Shown: positions 4,989 through 5,138 of the stretch, one piece after another | Layout of the letters: every line of letters starts with the position of its first letter | How positions within the stretch are numbered: the first letter of the stretch is position 1 | Source of the DNA: Gammaproteobacteria bacterium | GTDB taxonomy: Bacteria > Pseudomonadota > Gammaproteobacteria > SZUA-229 | Length of the DNA: 5,138 nt | Direction: 5' to 3' | Assembly (NCBI GenBank): GCA_021768055.1 | Contig: JAASSE010000116.1 | Coordinates: forward strand, 1-5,138 | The notes under the pieces: model-generated | The model's input: only the letters and a program-made list of their open reading frames with translations | What the model was told of the DNA's origin: nothing | The model's database searches: none | Position numbers and translations under genes: made by a program

Positions 4989-5138
4989 TCAGATGGAGAA
5001 TGAAAACAGGATTTCCGGATAGGAATCGGAACAGTCGCTGAAAACGGTCTCAGTGCAGTCCTGGTAGTCTTCGTAGACAATTCCGGCGCCGAAATAGAAG
5101 TTGCCCCGCCCCATGAAATTCACCCCGGCGCGGTAGCC
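4989..5138 (-). CDS. Probable outer-membrane beta-barrel protein, C-terminal 49 residues (cut by window edge)
   Basis: An open frame enters at 5138 and ends at TGA 4991-4989. The peptide begins GYRAGVNFMGRGNFYFGAGI and ends PEILFSFSI. Alternating aromatic and small residues, as in GNFYFGAGIVYEDY (12-25), and the hydrophobic final strand EILFSFSI are typical of the last strands of an outer-membrane barrel, although the last residue is Ile rather than the common Phe. Between them is an acidic loop (about 26-41) with two cysteines, 28 and 36, that could form a disulfide outside the cytoplasm. Codon usage looks coding and there is no internal stop. It precedes the thioredoxin-like gene by 74 nt in the same direction. 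The specific family cannot be named from this fragment. Confidence 0.6.
   Translation of the reverse strand, partial: GYRAGVNFMGRGNFYFGAGIVYEDYQDCTETVFSDCSDSYPEILFSFSI

Overview
The window looks like a chromosomal segment from a gammaproteobacterium, or a close proteobacterial relative. The main evidence is the minus-strand cluster mrdA (PBP2) - rodA - mltB, the classical gammaproteobacterial elongasome order. The proteins also read as that group: a PBP2 with SxxK/SCD/KTG motifs, and an RodA very similar to the E. coli type around its LPERSTDFIF loop. No species-level call is possible from sequence reading alone.

Layout. Positions 1-145 hold the start of mltB, which is cut by the window edge. 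Positions 170-1294 are rodA and 1284-3128 are mrdA; both are on the minus strand and overlap by 11 nt. Positions 3129-3355 are a divergent intergenic region with a good sigma70-type promoter for adk on the plus strand, a weaker candidate for the mrdA operon on the minus strand, an 11-bp tandem repeat and a short palindrome. Positions 3356-4351 are adk, encoding an adenylate kinase with a four-cysteine zinc-type LID and an unusual basic coiled-coil tail of about 116 residues. Positions 4352-4551, between the convergent adk and thioredoxin-family genes, are almost entirely filled by a repeat element whose arms are inverted arrays of degenerate 7-bp units (consensus near ACGAGGN). Positions 4552-4914 (minus) encode a small thioredoxin-like protein with a WCGPC site. 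Positions 4989-5138 (minus) hold the last 49 codons of what looks like an outer-membrane beta-barrel protein.

How the genes work together. PBP2 (transpeptidase) and RodA (SEDS glycosyltransferase) form the core peptidoglycan synthase of lateral wall growth, and MltB cleaves glycan strands, so the left 3.1 kb is a wall-elongation operon. It must be transcribed from the intergenic region it shares with adk. Adk (adenylate balance) and the thioredoxin-like protein (thiol-disulfide chemistry) are housekeeping functions with no obvious pathway link to the operon.

I see no new defence, mobile or biosynthetic system. The parts most worth a second look are the C-terminal extension of adenylate kinase and the heptamer inverted-repeat element that directly abuts its stop codon.
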